Below, piece by piece: positions 43,605 to 53,900 of a stretch of DNA of 64,000 bases. The position numbers and the translations under genes were made by a program. Source of the DNA: Streptomyces profundus. GTDB taxonomy: Bacteria > Actinomycetota > Actinomycetes > Streptomycetales > Streptomycetaceae. The notes beneath the pieces were generated by a model. That model saw nothing but the letters and a program-made list of their open reading frames with translations. It had not been told where the DNA came from and did not search any database. Each line of letters begins with the position of its first letter. Position 1 is the stretch's first letter. The stretch covers positions 2,046,001 through 2,110,000 of the forward strand of contig NZ_CP082362.1 of NCBI RefSeq assembly GCF_020740535.1, read 5' to 3'.

Positions 43605-45995
43605 CTATTTTTCGGGGTCCTCTTCGGAAAATTCCCCATCGCCCGCCGGGAGTTGCTCGTCGTCCTGCGGGAAGAAGGGATCGGCGCCCTCAGCCGAAGC
43701 CTCTTCCGAGTGCTCCCCGGGCTCCTCGGGCTCCCCCAGCAGCTCCTCGCCCGCGCACAGCGCCAGGATCTCGGGGCCGAACTGGCGCAGCTTGTGGGGG
43801 CCCACGCCGGAGATCTTGGCCAGCTCGCGCTCGCTGCCCGGCACCTGCTCGGCGATGGCCATCAGGGTGGCGTCGGTGAACACCGCGTATGCGGGGCGGC
43901 CCAGTTCCTGGGCCTGCCCGAGCCGCCACTCCCGCAGCCGCTCGTACAGCGCCTCGTCCATGTCCGAGGGGCAGTCCGCGCATCGGCGGAGCTTCAGCTC
44001 GGTGGCCTCTGTGAGGGTGCGCCCGCAGACGCGGCAGGGCACGGGGCCACGCGGCTTGCGCCCCTTGGCGCCGCCGCGCTCCACTCCGCCGGCCCCGCCC
44101 CGCGAGCGGGCCGCGTCCGAGGCGGAGCCGGGGCGCAGCCCGTCCAGGAAGCGGCTGGGCCGGCGGCTGGCCCGCCCGCCGGGCGAGCGGGCGAGCGCCC
44201 AGGAGAGCGAGAGATGCGCCCGCGCCCTGGTGACCCCCACATAGAGCAGCCGACGCTCCTCCTCGATCTGCTCCGGCGTCTTGGCATGGGTGATGGGCAG
44301 CATCCCGTCGGTGAGGCCGACGAGGAACACGGCGTCCCACTCCAGGCCCTTGGCCGTGTGGAGCGAGGCCAGGGTGACGCCCTCGACGGTGGGCGCGTGT
44401 TGGGCGGCGGCGCGCTCGTCCACCTCGGCGACGAAGTCGGCGAGGACGGCGTCCGGGCGGGCGCGCTGGAAGTCCTCCGCGAGGCGGACCAGCGCCCGCA
44501 GCGACTCCCACCGATCCCGCACCGCTCCCGAGCCGGCGGGCGGCTGATGCGTCCACCCGAGGGTGGCCAGCACCGCGCCGACCTCGTCGGCCAGCCCCTG
44601 CGCGCCGTCCAGGGCGGCGTCGTTGCCGCCGGCACGAGCGGCACCGCGCAGCGCCAGGCCGGCCTGGCGGATCTCCTGCCGGTCGAAGAAGCGCTCGGCA
44701 CCGCGCAGTTGGTAGGGCACGCCGGCGTCGGCGAGCGCCTGCTCGTAGATCTCGGACTGGGCGTTGACCCGGTAGAGGACGGCGATCTCGCTGGCCGGGA
44801 CCCCCGAGCCGCCCTGGGCGACGGGGGTGAGCAGCTGCTTGATGCGCTTGGCCGTGGCCTCCGCCTCGGCCGGCTCGTCCGCGTGCTCGGAGAAGTGCGG
44901 CTCTGGGCCTGACGGGCGCTGGGAGATCAGCTCAAGACGGTGCTCGGCGGCCCGCCCCCTGGCCTGGGCCAGCAGCCCGTTGGCCAGATGCACCACCTCG
45001 GGCGAGGAGCGGTAGTCGCGCACCAGCTTCACCAGGGTGGCGTCCGGGTGCTGGGTGCGGAAGTTGAGGAGGTGGTCCGGGGTGGCGCCGGTGAAGGAGT
45101 AGATCGTCTGGCTGGCGTCCCCGACCACGCAGACGCTGTCCCGCTCGCCCAGCCAGAGCTGGAGCAGGCGCTGCTGCAACGGGCTGACGTCCTGGTACTC
45201 GTCGACGGTGAAGTGCTGGTACTGGCCGCGGACGGTGTCGGCGATGTCCGGGCGGTCGCTGAGGATGCCGACCATCAGCAGCAGCACATCGTCGAAGTCG
45301 ATGACGCCGCGATCTTGTTTGAGCTGCTCGTAGGTGGCGTAGACGCGGGCGGTCTCGGCCGGGTCGCGCGGGGCGTCCCGGCCGGCCTTGACCACGGTGG
45401 CCGGATAGTCCTCGGGCGTGACCTGGGTGACCTTGGCCCATTCGATCTCGCCCATCACATCGCGCAGCTCCAGCCGCTCCAGCCGGATCCGGCAGCGGGC
45501 GCCCGCCTCGGCGACCAGCTGGACCTTGCGCTCCAGCAGCCTAGGCGGCTCCCCGCCGACGGCCTTGGGCCAGAAGAACTGGAGTTGCCGCAGCGCGGCG
45601 GCGTGGAAGGTGCGGGTCTGCACGCCGCCGGCGCCGAGCTGCCGGAGCCGGCCGCGCATCTCGCCCGCGGCCCTGGCCGTGAACGTGACCGCGAGCACGG
45701 TGTTGGGCTGGTAGACGCCGGCGCGCACCCCGTAGGCGATGCGGTGGGTGATGGCACGGGTCTTGCCCGTGCCGGCGCCGGCCAGGACGCAGACCGGGCC
45801 ACGCAGGGTGGTGGCGACCGTGCGCTGCTCCGGATCGAGGCCGTCGAGCACGGCGTCCGCCGTGCTGGGCGGCTCGGGGAAGGCGCCATGCGGTAGCGTC
45901 CCGTGCTGGCCGCCGCCCGCTCGACTCTCCGGCGGGAGGCTCTCGGGCGCGAAGCCCTCCGGCGGGTTGGCTGAGGCGTGCGGTGCTGATGTCAC
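43605..45995 (-). CDS. uvrD2: ATP-dependent DNA helicase UvrD2 (SF1, HRDC-containing)
   Basis: 796-residue 3'-5' helicase. Motor motifs: AGAGTGKTRAITHRIAYG (Walker A), VDEYQDVSPLQQRLLQLWLG (Walker B), LHTAKGLEWDAVFLVGL and LLYVGVTRARAHLSLSWA. After the motor comes the Cys motif CRVCGRTL...CADC, then an HRDC domain (LYERLREWRLGQAQELGRPAYAVFTDATL) and an acidic tail. This layout matches mycobacterial UvrD2. A GTG start is used; the N-terminal 50 residues are Pro/Ser-rich and the exact start is unsure. Confidence 0.9.
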   Translation of the reverse strand: MTSAPHASANPPEGFAPESLPPESRAGGGQHGTLPHGAFPEPPSTADAVLDGLDPEQRTVATTLRGPVCVLAGAGTGKTRAITHRIAYGVRAGVYQPNTVLAVTFTARAAGEMRGRLRQLGAGGVQTRTFHAAALRQLQFFWPKAVGGEPPRLLERKVQLVAEAGARCRIRLERLELRDVMGEIEWAKVTQVTPEDYPATVVKAGRDAPRDPAETARVYATYEQLKQDRGVIDFDDVLLLMVGILSDRPDIADTVRGQYQHFTVDEYQDVSPLQQRLLQLWLGERDSVCVVGDASQTIYSFTGATPDHLLNFRTQHPDATLVKLVRDYRSSPEVVHLANGLLAQARGRAAEHRLELISQRPSGPEPHFSEHADEPAEAEATAKRIKQLLTPVAQGGSGVPASEIAVLYRVNAQSEIYEQALADAGVPYQLRGAERFFDRQEIRQAGLALRGAARAGGNDAALDGAQGLADEVGAVLATLGWTHQPPAGSGAVRDRWESLRALVRLAEDFQRARPDAVLADFVAEVDERAAAQHAPTVEGVTLASLHTAKGLEWDAVFLVGLTDGMLPITHAKTPEQIEEERRLLYVGVTRARAHLSLSWALARSPGGRASRRPSRFLDGLRPGSASDAARSRGGAGGVERGGAKGRKPRGPVPCRVCGRTLTEATELKLRRCADCPSDMDEALYERLREWRLGQAQELGRPAYAVFTDATLMAIAEQVPGSERELAKISGVGPHKLRQFGPEILALCAGEELLGEPEEPGEHSEEASAEGADPFFPQDDEQLPAGDGEFSEEDPEK

Positions 45996-46132
45996 CCCGC
46001 CATGCTGCCAGGTTCTCAGGGGCGGGTGGGGCGTGCCGTCCACAGCCCGTGGAATTACTCATACCGCGCCCGGCGTTCTGTGGACACCAGGCGCGGGGCA
46101 CCGGGCACCGTTGTAGTAGCGGAACACCGTTC

Positions 46133-46204
46133 TGAAGTTCTGAAGTCGTGAATCTGAAGTCGTGAAGTCGTGAAGTCGTGAAGTCGTGAAGTCGTGAAGG
46201 AGTC
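46133..46204 (+). repeat. Octamer array (TGAAGTCG)n upstream of mycoredoxin
   Basis: Five perfect head-to-tail copies of TGAAGTCG (46155-46194), an isolated sixth copy at 46141-46148, and a partial TGAAGTTC at 46133. The array runs directly into TGAAGGAGTC, where the degenerate last unit supplies the ribosome-binding site GAAGGAG for the following gene. Confidence 0.95.
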
Positions 46205-46209
46205 ATCCC

Positions 46210-46464
46210 ATGCAGGGCACCGTGACGATGTACAGCACCCCGTGGTGCGGCTACTGCCGTCGGCTGAAGAGCCAGTTGAACCGCGAGGGCATCGCCTTCA
46301 CGGAGATCGACATCGAGCAGGACCCCGCGGCCGTGAAGCTCGTCGAGGCCGCCAACAACGGCAACCAGACCGTGCCCACGGTGGTGGTCACCGGCGGGGG
46401 CGGCGCCGAGACCACCATGACCAACCCCTCGCTGGCCGACGTCAAGAAGGCGCTGGCCGCCTGA
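46210..46464 (+). CDS. Mycoredoxin (glutaredoxin-like)
   Basis: 84-residue thiol oxidoreductase that reduces mycothiol mixed disulfides. The active site is WCGYC (C13, C16), with the cis-Pro in NQTVPTVVV and the C-terminal helix start MTNPSLADVKKALA. This matches Mrx1 of actinobacteria. The ribosome site GAAGGAG is inside the octamer array. It is convergent with nudC, 27 bp between stops. Confidence 0.93.
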   Translation: MQGTVTMYSTPWCGYCRRLKSQLNREGIAFTEIDIEQDPAAVKLVEAANNGNQTVPTVVVTGGGGAETTMTNPSLADVKKALAA

Positions 46465-46491
46465 GCCCAGGGGCGGTGGGCCCCCGGCCGG

Positions 46492-47439
46492 TCACCAGAT
46501 CGAGGTGGTCAGCGGTTCGCCGTACCAGCGTTCGACCAGGCGGGAGGCGATGGAGACGCCGGACGGGGCCAGCACCTCGCCCGACGCCATGGCCTCCCGC
46601 AGCTCGTCCCTGGTGAACCAGCGGGCCTCGTCGATCTCGTCGCCGTCCACGGTGACCTCGGTCGAGGTCGCGCGCGCCACGAAGCCCAGCATCAGGCTGG
46701 AGGGGAACGGCCACGGCTGGCTGGCCACGTACTCGACGTCGCCGATCGTCACGCCGACCTCCTCGGCGACCTCCCTGACCACCGCCCGCTCGATGGACTC
46801 CCCCGGCTCGACGAAGCCGGCCAGGGTGGAGAAGCGGCCCTCGGGCCAGTGCAGCTGGCGGCCGAGCAGGGCGCGGTCGTGGTCGTCGAGGACGAGCATG
46901 ATCACGGCCGGGTCGGTGCGCGGGTAGTGCTCGGCGCCGCACGCCTGGCAGCGGCGGATATGGCCGGCCGCGGCGATCACGGTGCGCTCGCCGCAGCGGG
47001 AGCAGAACCGGTGCAGCCGCTGCCAGTTCTCGAGGGCGACCGCGTGCACCAGCAGCTCGTTGTCCCGGTCGGACAGCAGGGACGCGGCCTCCCGGAGGCT
47101 GGCCGGGCGGGCCACGGCGTCCATCCGTCCGGGGAGGGCGTCCTTCTGGAGGGCGAAGTAGCGCACGCCGTCCGCGTCGGTGCCCAGGAAGTAGCGGTGT
47201 GCCTCGGTGAGCGGGGCGTCGAAGGACGGCATCATCACCAGCTCGGTGCGGCCGTCCGGCGTCTCCTCGATCAGTGCCTGGCCGCCCGAGACCACGAAGA
47301 CCCGGGTGCTGGGGTGGCTCCAGGCCGCCCCCAGCCACGCCTCGTCCATCCGGTGGCCGGCGTCCCGGTCGATTCCGCCGGAGGTGGTGAGGGGGATCGG
47401 CTGGACGACGCTGTCCTTGATGGCCGGGGTGGTACTCAT
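46492..47439 (-). CDS. nudC: NAD(+) diphosphatase NudC (NADH pyrophosphatase)
   Basis: 315-residue Nudix enzyme that hydrolyses NADH to NMNH and AMP and, in other bacteria, removes NAD caps from RNA. A central zinc ribbon has CSRCG and CQACG, then the Nudix box GFVEPGESIERAVVREVAEEVGV and the NudC-specific SQPWPFPSSLMLGF. It lies downstream of the AdnB-type gene on the same strand (9 bp gap). Confidence 0.95.
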   Translation of the reverse strand: MSTTPAIKDSVVQPIPLTTSGGIDRDAGHRMDEAWLGAAWSHPSTRVFVVSGGQALIEETPDGRTELVMMPSFDAPLTEAHRYFLGTDADGVRYFALQKDALPGRMDAVARPASLREAASLLSDRDNELLVHAVALENWQRLHRFCSRCGERTVIAAAGHIRRCQACGAEHYPRTDPAVIMLVLDDHDRALLGRQLHWPEGRFSTLAGFVEPGESIERAVVREVAEEVGVTIGDVEYVASQPWPFPSSLMLGFVARATSTEVTVDGDEIDEARWFTRDELREAMASGEVLAPSGVSIASRLVERWYGEPLTTSIW

Positions 47440-47448
47440 ACCAAGAGC

Positions 47449-50400
47449 CTAACCGGGATCGTTGGGCTCCCAGGAGTCCTCCCCCATCAGCAGCCGCTCC
47501 AGACCCCGGCGCCCGGGCAGCACGCTGGGGCGCACCAGCTCGCCGCTGCGCACATAGAGGAAGGCAGCGGTGACCTCGCTCAGCGGCAGTTGGTGGCGCT
47601 CGGCCCAGGCGAGGCGGTAGATCGCCAGTTGCAGCGGGTCGGCGTCCTGGCGGCGCGCGGTCTTCCAGTCGATGATCTCCCAGCGCTCGCTGTCCGATCC
47701 CCGGCGGGGCGGCAGGCGGTAGACGGCGTCGATCCGCCCCCTGATCACCCGCCCGGCGAGGGTGAGCTGGAACGGGGCCTCGATCCGGTAGGGGCGCCGG
47801 TCGGCGTACGGCGTGCGCTGGAACGCCTGCTTGAGCGCCGCCAGTTCACGTTCGTCGCGGATCTCCGCGTCCTCGTCGGGATCGCCCCCGGGCAACTCCT
47901 CGGGGCCGAGCATGGGCAGCGGCACCGAGTCGAAGCGGGACTCCACCCAGGCGTGGAAACGGGTGCCCCGGCGGGCGGCCGGCTGGGGCGGGCGGGGCAT
48001 GGGGCGGGCCAGCTCGCGGGCGAAGCCGTCCGGGTCGGTGGCCAGCCGCTGGAGCTGGGTCGCCGAGAGCGAGACGGGCAGCGGCACCTCCCGCACCCCC
48101 GCCCTGGCCTGCCGCAGCTCGCTCGCCAGCACCGTCAGGTCCCGGTCCCAGGAGGCCATGGTGCGGCGCTCCTCCGGGGTCAGCTCGTCGGACGAAAGCC
48201 CGTCCGGCGAGGGCTCGTCCGGCGGGAACTCGTCCGGCGGGGGCTCATCGGGCGGGAACTCGTCCGGCGGCGGCTCGTCGTCCGGAGGCGTACCGTCCGG
48301 CTCGTCGGGGCGTGGGGACGGCATCCGGTGCAGGCGGGACAGGACCGCCAGGGCCGCCTCGCGGCGGCGGGCCAGTGCCTCGCTGTCCAGGGGCAGCGGC
48401 CAGGCCAGCTCCTCCTCGTCCCTGGCGAGCGCCGGGTTCTCCGCCTCCTCGGGCGGCGGCTCGGCCCAGTGCTCGACCTCGCCGTGCCCCGGATCGCGCT
48501 CGCAGTGCTCGCGCAGCGCGGTCAGGAAGTCGGAGGGGCCGCGCCGCTTCTTCTGGCTGGGCCCCCACCAGTGTCCGGAGCCGAGCAGCAGCCGGCGTGG
48601 CCGGGTGACCGCGACATAGCCGAGGCGGAGCTCCTCAAGCTCCAACTCGCCGGCGGTCTCGGCCAGATACCGCTTGTAGCCGGCGGCGGTCCACTCGGGG
48701 GTGGGCGGCAGCGTCTCGGCGTCGCCGCGCAGCGGGTGCGGGAGCGTTCTGGCCTGCCGCAGCCAGGAGTCCCGGGAGCGGACGGCGGGGAAGAGGCCGG
48801 CGCACAGGCCCGGCACCGCGACCACGTCCCACTCCAGACCCTTGGCCTTGTGCGCGGTCAGCACCTGCACCGCGTTGCCGCCGCTGGGCAGCGAGCCGTC
48901 CAGGCCGCGGTCGAAGCTCTCGGCCGCGCGCAGGAAGCCGAGAAAGGCCGAGAGGGTGGCGTCGCCGTGCACGGCGGTGCCGGCACGGCCCGCGGCGAAG
49001 CTCGCCGCCACGTCGAGGAACGCGCCGAGCGTCTCCCGGCGGCGGGCGGCCAGGGCCATCGGCGAGGCGGACAGCTCGACGTCGAGCCCCGTGTGGGTGA
49101 GCACCCGGTGCAGCACGTCCATCAGCGGATCGCCCAGCGAGCGGCGCAGATCGCGCAGCTCGGCGGCGAGGTGGGCGAACCGGACGCGGGCCTCGGGCGA
49201 GAACGGCAGCCGGTCGTCGGGCTCGGCCGAGCCGGGATCGGCGCCGGAGCCCCCGCCGCTGCCGACGAAGGTGTCGAGCGCGTCGGCCAGCGAGACCACC
49301 TCGGCCGGGTCGGTGCCGGCGACCGCGTCGGCCAGCCGGGCCAGCGCGGCGGCCTCGCCGCCAGGAGCGTCCGCCTCCCCGGCGCGCACCCGGCGGACCA
49401 GCAGCCGGGCCCGCCGGCCCAGCAGCGCCAGATCGCGCGGCCCGATCCGCCAGCGCGGCCCGGTGAGCAGCCGGACCAGGGCCGCGTTGGCCGTGGGATC
49501 GGCCAACACCTCGCAGACCGCGACCAGATCGGCGACCTCGGGAAGGTGCAGCAGCCCGGAGAGGCCGACCACCTCGACCGGCACGTCCCGCGCGACCAGC
49601 GCGCTCTGGATCAGCGGGAAGTCGCTCGCGGTGCGGCAGAGCACGGCGATCTCGCCGGGCTCCGTGCCGGTGCGGACCTGATGGGCCACGGCGTCGGCCA
49701 GCCAGGCCAACTCCTCGGCGTGGGTGGGCAGCAGCGCGCAGCGGACCAGACCGGCGCCCTCCGCGTCCTCGGCCGGGCGCAGCGGGGCGACGGACGGGTG
49801 TCGCTCGCGGAGCGGCGCGGCCAGGGCGTTGGCGAGGGTGAGCAGCCGGCCGCCGCTGCGGCGGTTCTGGCTGAGCCGCAGCACCCGGGCTGGGACCCCT
49901 TCGGCGGCGGCGAAGTGCTCGGGGAAGTCGTCCAGGTTGGCGACCGAGGCGCCGCGCCAGCCGTAGATCCCCTGGCAGGGGTCCCCGACGGCGGTGACCG
50001 GATGGCCCGTGCCGTCGCCGAAGAGCCCTGCGAGCAGCACGCGTTGGGCGACGGAGGTGTCCTGGTACTCGTCCAGCAGGACCACGCCGAACTGTTCGCG
50101 CAGCGCCTGGCCGACCTCGGGCCGCTCCCGGGCCAGGGCCGCGGCCAGCGCGATCTGGTCGCCGAAGTCCAGCAGGTCGCGGGCGCGTTTGCGGGCGCGG
50201 TACTCCTCGACCAGGCCGAGCAGCGCCAAGCGCCCCTCGGCTGCCCGCGGCACCTGCCGCAGGGCGGCGTTGGTGAGCCGGGCCTCGGCCAGCTCGGCGA
50301 GCAGCTCCCCGTCGAAGGAGCGCAGCCGCTCGGGGGGGACCAGATGTTCGGACAGCTCGCCGTCCAGCGCCACCAGGTCGGTGACGAGGGTGGTGAAGCT

Positions 50401-50910
50401 GGGGCTCGGCGGCTCGAAGTCGGCGGGGGCGCCGCGCAGCACCTCGGCCGCCAGCTGGAACCTGCCGGCGTCGGCGAGCAGCCGGGAGGCGGGCTCGATG
50501 CCGAGCCGCAGCCCGTGCTCGGTGAGCAGCCGGCCGGCGAAGGCGTGGTAGGTGGAGATGGTGGGCTCGCCCGTCTCGGAGGTGTCGATCCGGGCCTTGG
50601 CGAGCGCGGTGCGGACGCGTTCGGCCAGCTCGCCGGCGGCCTTGTTGGTGAACGTGAGGCCGAGCACCCGGTCGGGGGCGATCCGTCCGGTGCCGGTGAG
50701 CCAGACGACGCGGGCCGCCATCACCGTGGTCTTCCCCGAGCCGGCGCCGGCGACGATGGCCTGCGGCGCCGCCGGCGCGGTGGCGCAGGCCAGCTGCTCC
50801 GGGGTGAACGGGATCCCCAATAGCTCGCTGAGCTGCCGGGGATCGCTGAGTGGCGCTGGCACCCGAGTGAGGGTAGTCGCCGGCACCGACAGTCCGGGCG
50901 GCGCGTTCAC
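47449..50910 (-). CDS. adnB: AdnB-type helicase-nuclease (UvrD motor + RecB-like nuclease)
   Basis: 1153 residues. N-terminal SF1A motor: AGAGSGKTTVMAARVV, LLDEYQDTSVAQRVLL and LGYVAVTRPRRLLLG. The C-terminus is a RecB-family nuclease: RVIRGRIDAVYRLPPR, EIIDWKTARRQ and LQLAIYRLAWA. No Fe-S Cys cluster is visible. A Pro/Asp/Glu repeat (DEPPPDEFPPDEP type) divides motor and nuclease. The GTG start overlaps the adnA stop (GTGA). With AdnA it matches the mycobacterial double-strand-break resecting AdnAB heterodimer. Confidence 0.88.
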   Translation of the reverse strand: MNAPPGLSVPATTLTRVPAPLSDPRQLSELLGIPFTPEQLACATAPAAPQAIVAGAGSGKTTVMAARVVWLTGTGRIAPDRVLGLTFTNKAAGELAERVRTALAKARIDTSETGEPTISTYHAFAGRLLTEHGLRLGIEPASRLLADAGRFQLAAEVLRGAPADFEPPSPSFTTLVTDLVALDGELSEHLVPPERLRSFDGELLAELAEARLTNAALRQVPRAAEGRLALLGLVEEYRARKRARDLLDFGDQIALAAALARERPEVGQALREQFGVVLLDEYQDTSVAQRVLLAGLFGDGTGHPVTAVGDPCQGIYGWRGASVANLDDFPEHFAAAEGVPARVLRLSQNRRSGGRLLTLANALAAPLRERHPSVAPLRPAEDAEGAGLVRCALLPTHAEELAWLADAVAHQVRTGTEPGEIAVLCRTASDFPLIQSALVARDVPVEVVGLSGLLHLPEVADLVAVCEVLADPTANAALVRLLTGPRWRIGPRDLALLGRRARLLVRRVRAGEADAPGGEAAALARLADAVAGTDPAEVVSLADALDTFVGSGGGSGADPGSAEPDDRLPFSPEARVRFAHLAAELRDLRRSLGDPLMDVLHRVLTHTGLDVELSASPMALAARRRETLGAFLDVAASFAAGRAGTAVHGDATLSAFLGFLRAAESFDRGLDGSLPSGGNAVQVLTAHKAKGLEWDVVAVPGLCAGLFPAVRSRDSWLRQARTLPHPLRGDAETLPPTPEWTAAGYKRYLAETAGELELEELRLGYVAVTRPRRLLLGSGHWWGPSQKKRRGPSDFLTALREHCERDPGHGEVEHWAEPPPEEAENPALARDEEELAWPLPLDSEALARRREAALAVLSRLHRMPSPRPDEPDGTPPDDEPPPDEFPPDEPPPDEFPPDEPSPDGLSSDELTPEERRTMASWDRDLTVLASELRQARAGVREVPLPVSLSATQLQRLATDPDGFARELARPMPRPPQPAARRGTRFHAWVESRFDSVPLPMLGPEELPGGDPDEDAEIRDERELAALKQAFQRTPYADRRPYRIEAPFQLTLAGRVIRGRIDAVYRLPPRRGSDSERWEIIDWKTARRQDADPLQLAIYRLAWAERHQLPLSEVTAAFLYVRSGELVRPSVLPGRRGLERLLMGEDSWEPNDPG

Positions 50911-53900
50911 TCCACGGTGTGCCGGCCCTCCGGGCGCGCGGCGCAGGAGCCCTTGAACGCGCAGGCGCCGCAGTGGTTTCCGGTGCTCGGCGTGAAGCGT
51001 TCGTCGAGGACCCGGCCGGCGGCCTCGGCCAGCAGTTCGCCGACCCAGTCGCCGGTGACGCCGTCGGTCAGCGGCTCCTGGCGTTGGACGACGGGCAGCG
51101 CCTCGCCGCCGTCCTTCTTGGCCGCGCCCTGGCGCAGTTGGACGAGGGCGGCCCCCGACAGCTCCGCGTCGGGCCCGGCGACCGTCTCGTCGTGCCGGAC
51201 GGCGAGTTGGTAGACGGCGAGCTGCGGGTGGTGGGCCACGGCTTCGGCCGTGGGGCGGGTGCGGCCGGTCTTGAAGTCGACCACATAGGCGCGGCCCTCG
51301 GCGTCCCGATCGACCCGGTCCAGCACGCCTCGGACCCGCACCTGATGCGGCCCCGCCGGCAGCGTGACCTCGAACTCCCGCTCGCTGACGAGCGGTTCGC
51401 CGCCCGCTTCGGAGCGCAGCACATGCCAGCGCAGAAAGCGCTCCAGGGCGGCCCTGGCCTCGGCCTGTTCGCGGCGGGACTGCCAGGGCGCCTCGAAGGC
51501 GAGGGCGTCCCAGACGGTGTCGAGGCGGGCCATCAGCACGGAGAGGTCCGCGGGGGTGGTGCCGGAGGCGACCTCGTCGGCCAGCACATGGAGCACGTTG
51601 CCAAAGCCCTGCGCGGTGCTCGGCGGCCCCTCGGCGTGCACCTCGCGGCCCAGGAACCACTGGAGGGAGCAGGTGTTGACGAGCTGGTCGAGGGCGCTTC
51701 CGGTGAGCGCGACCGGGCGTTCGGGGTCGCGCAGCGGCACCTGCGAACGGGTCGGCTCGCGCAGCCCCCACCAGCGCTCCGGGTGCGCGGCGGGGGCCAG
51801 CGGGTGGCCCTCGTCGTCGCGCAGCGCGGCCAGCCGGGCCAGCCGCTCGGCGGCGGCGGCGCGCAGCGCGGGCGAGGCCGCCGGGTCGACGGTGGTGGCG
51901 CGCAGCTCGGCGACCAGCGCGGAGAGCGAGAGCGGCCGGTGCGGGCGGCTGCTGATCTCAACCGGGTCCACGCCCAACTCGGAGAGGAAGCGGGACGGTT
52001 GGTCGCCGTCGTCGGTGCCACGCACGGCCGTCACCACCAGCCGGTCCCTGGCCCGGGTGGCGGCCACATAGAACAGGCGGCGTTCCTCGGCGAGCAGCGC
52101 GCCCGGGGTGAGCGGCTCGGCCAGGCCCTCCCTGCCGATGCGGTCGGCCTCCAACAGCGAGCCCCGGCGGCGCAGATCCGGCCAGACGCCCTCCTGCACA
52201 CCGGCGACCACGACCAGGGACCATTCGAGGCCCTTGGCTCGGTGGGCCGTCATCAGCCGCACGGCGTCCGGGCGGGTGGGGCGCGCGGCCAGGGTGTCGG
52301 CGACGATGTCGTGCGCCTCCAGCTCGGACAGGAAGTTGAGCGCCCCCCGGCCGCCGATTCGCTCCTCGGCCCTGGCCGCCGCGTCGAACAGGGCGCAGAC
52401 GGCGTCCAGATCGCGGTCGGCGTTGCGCCCGGCCCCGCCGCCGCGCCGGGCCGCGCGCTCCAGCCGCTGCGGCCAGCCGGTGCCGTCCCACAGCAGCCAG
52501 AGCGCCTCCTCGGCGGTGCCGCCGCCGGCCAGCGCCTCGCGCGCCTTGCGCAGCAGCTGCCCGAGCCGCTGGGCGCCGGCGGCATAGCTCGGCTCATGGG
52601 TGACCAGCCGCTCGGGCTCGGCCAGCGCCCTGGCGATCAGCAGATCGGACGCGGGGGGCGGGCCGCCGCCAGCGGCGCGCTCCTCGTTGCGCAGCGCGCG
52701 GCCGAGGCGCCGCAGATCGGCCGCGTCCATGCCGCCGAGCGGGGAGGTGAGCAGCCGGGCGGCCGTCTCCGGGTCGAGGGGCTCGTCGTCGGCGCGCGGC
52801 TCGGCGACCACGCGCAGCGCGGTGAGCAGCGGCGCGACGGCCGGCTCGCGGCGCAGCGGCAGATCGTCGCCGTCGACCTCAAGCGGCACGCCGGCGGAGG
52901 TCAGGGCGCGGCGGACGGCCGGGATGCTGTGCGCTCCCGCGCGGACCAGCACCGCCATCTCGCCCCAGGGCAGGCCGTCCTCCAGATGGGCGCGGCGCAG
53001 CAGGTCGGCGATGTTGGCCAGTTCGGCGCCGGCCGACGGGTAGGTGAACACGTCGACCCGGCCGCCCTCGCGGGTGGCGGTCGGTGCCCGGTGCCGGCGC
53101 ACCGCCTCGGCCGGCAGCCTGGCCAGCGGCATCCGGCCGGCCAGCGTCCGGGTCGCGGCGAGCAGCGCGGCTCCCGAGCGGCGGGCCACGCCGAGCGCGA
53201 CCACGGGCGCCGGCTCGCCCGACGCGGTGGGGAACGCGTCGCGGAAGCCGAGGATGCCGTTCAGGTCGGCGCCCCTGAAGGCGTAGATCGACTGGTCGGG
53301 GTCGCCGAAGACGACCAGGTCACGGGCGTCCCCCGCGAGCGCGCGCAGCAGCGCGACCTGCGCCGGGTCGGTGTCCTGGTACTCGTCGACGAAGACCGCG
53401 TCATAGCGCGCCCTGATCCTGGACGCGTGTTCGGGCAGCTCCGTCAGCCGGACCGCGTCGCGCAGCAGTTCGGTGTAGTCCAGGACGCCCTGCGCCTGGG
53501 TGACGTCCAGATACTCGGCCATGAAGCGCGCCGCCGCCTCCCAGTCCGGGCGTCCGGTGCGGCGGGCGAAGGCGGCGAGGGTGTCGGGGCCCAGGCCCAG
53601 TTCGCGGCTGCGTGCCAGCACGGCGCGCAACTCGTCGGCGAACCCCCGGGTGGTCAGGCAGGCGCGCAGCTCGTCCGGCCAGCGCACGCCGCGCCCCGAG
53701 CGCTCCAGATCCTGGTGGCCGGCGAGCAGCTCCCTGAGATAGAGGTCCTGTTCGGGGCCCGAGAGCAGGCGCAGCGGTTCGGCGAACAGCTCGCGGTCCT
53801 GGTGCGCGCGGACCAGCGCGTAGGCGAAGGAGTGGAAGGTGGTGGCGCGCGGCGCGCGGCCACCGAGCGCGCCCGTCAGCCGGTCGCGCAGCTCGGTCGC

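Noticed and set aside
46133..46204. CRISPR-like array
   Set aside because: Eight-base units with no spacers, no cas genes and location directly before a ribosome site; it is a simple tandem repeat.
46849..50823. Very long plus-strand open frame (1324 codons) opposite nudC and adnB
   Set aside because: Its translation is low-complexity, Arg/Gly/Gln-rich, with no domain; it is the antisense of real genes in high-GC DNA. The minus strand has clear Nudix and helicase motifs.
47449..51771. Longer AdnB with a 1440-codon frame
   Set aside because: The N-terminal extension is adnA in another frame; the GTG overlapping the adnA stop is the natural start.
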